Source of the DNA: an uncultured SAR86 cluster bacterium
GTDB lineage: Bacteria; Pseudomonadota; Gammaproteobacteria; Magnimaribacterales; D2472
DNA length: 64,000 nt
Assembly (NCBI GenBank): GCA_905181595.1
Contig: CAJIYI010000001.1
Span: forward strand, 1,083,938 to 1,147,937
Reading direction: 5' to 3'
Within the stretch, counting starts at the first letter, position 1. Each line of letters starts with the position of its first letter. The notes beneath the pieces are model-generated. The model was not told the origin of the DNA, ran no database searches, and saw nothing but the letters and a program-made list of their open reading frames with translations. A program made the position numbers and the translations under genes. Shown one piece after another: positions 63,628 to 64,000 of this stretch.

Positions 63628-64000
63628 ATGATTCAAATTAATTCAACCCTTCAAAATCAATTACTTATTGGTTGCATTGCTATCTTTTTAAGTGCTTGTT
63701 CTAGCATAGAAATGCAAACGGATATGCAGTCAAGCCCATATAACGTTGTGATTCATAGAGATTTTTGGGGCATTCCTTATATTAGGGGTGAAACAGACTT
63801 AGATGTAGCTTATGGCATAGGTCTCTCTCATGCAGAAGATTCATACGATGACTTGGTTGAGCTAATGCCTTTGTATCGAGGTGAAAGCGCTCTCTTCAAT
63901 GGTTTGAAAGGATTGGAGACAGACTATCTGGTGAGGCTACTGCGTGTCCATCAAAATGTAGAGAAAATTGCAAAAAATCAACTTTCAGAAAAATCACTTA
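63628..64000 (+). CDS. Penicillin acylase-family lipoprotein, C-terminus cut by window edge
   Basis: Open from ATG at 63628 to the window edge, about 124 residues. The N-terminus LLIGCIAIFLSACSSIEM is a lipoprotein signal with lipobox LSAC. NVVIHRDFWGIPYIRGETDLDVAYGIGLSHAEDSYDDLVELM is the start of the penicillin/homoserine-lactone acylase alpha chain (R-D-x-x-G-I-P, AxGxxxAxAED). The Ntn nucleophile serine lies further on, outside the window. Candidate substrates include acyl-homoserine lactones and other amides; unknown. Confidence 0.83.
   Translation, partial: MIQINSTLQNQLLIGCIAIFLSACSSIEMQTDMQSSPYNVVIHRDFWGIPYIRGETDLDVAYGIGLSHAEDSYDDLVELMPLYRGESALFNGLKGLETDYLVRLLRVHQNVEKIAKNQLSEKSL

Noticed and set aside
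1-64000. CRISPR arrays, insertion sequences, prophage or toxin-antitoxin loci
   Set aside because: No spaced direct repeats, transposase motifs, phage structural genes or toxin-antitoxin pairs were found on either strand.

Overview
The window is AT-rich chromosomal DNA from a gammaproteobacterium, most likely a marine oligotroph of the SAR86/OM-group kind. The class rests on gene order (leuC-leuD-leuB-asd-fimV-truA-trpF-trpB-trpA-accD-dedD-cvpA-purF), an AcnB-type aconitase, LpxH and a YcbL/GloC-type glyoxalase. The lineage below class level is inference. Genes are packed tightly, often with ATGA or TAATG overlaps. I see no insertion sequence, prophage, CRISPR array or origin.

Region 1 (1-16646, all minus strand) is the most distinctive part. 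It is an 18-gene co-directional block that reads as the lower half of an aerobic 9,10-seco steroid pathway. HsaC, HsaD, HsaE, HsaG and HsaF homologues form the meta-cleavage route for steroid rings A/B. IpdA, IpdB, IpdC, IpdF, EchA20, a FadA6-type thiolase and a pair of acyl-CoA dehydrogenases form the route for rings C/D (the HIP-CoA route). A cytochrome P450, a second SDR, an EthD-like protein, an extra enoyl-CoA hydratase and an LLM flavin oxidoreductase are interleaved. A 22-bp inverted repeat lies in the divergent intergenic region upstream of the block. The early steps (KstD, KshAB, HsaAB, FadD3, FadE30) and a regulator are not in the window.

Region 2 (16.8-26.4 kb) is mixed: a GloC-like hydrolase, a TM2 protein, an SDR, a hotdog thioesterase, HflX, a duplicated-domain lipoprotein, a PYROXD2/phytoene-desaturase-like oxidoreductase, an AGCS symporter, a PIF1-type helicase, a GNAT acetyltransferase and tRNA-Ser(GCU). 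Region 3 (26.4-43.3 kb) is housekeeping: pyrC, lysC, alaS, a dienelactone hydrolase, gamma-carbonic anhydrase, two Nudix hydrolases, purL, an MltF-like lytic transglycosylase, uvrB, tRNA-Asn(GUU), an SDR and cysS. Region 4 (43.3-49.5 kb) holds a cyclophilin, lpxH, an SOS-box-controlled umuDC pair, a DUF1289 protein and acnB. Region 5 (49.5-63.6 kb, minus) is the purF-to-aroC biosynthetic block, followed by an SDR and the start of a penicillin-acylase-family lipoprotein on the plus strand.

A recurring oddity is single-base frameshifts that split otherwise well-conserved genes: hflX, the PYROXD2-like gene, the lipoprotein signal peptide, pif1, pyrC, purL, uvrB, fimV and probably the ipdC start. 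Several of these are normally essential or highly conserved, the protein resumes intact in another frame each time, and the shifts cluster locally. I therefore read most as sequencing or assembly indels rather than true pseudogenes; only reads or an independent genome can settle this.
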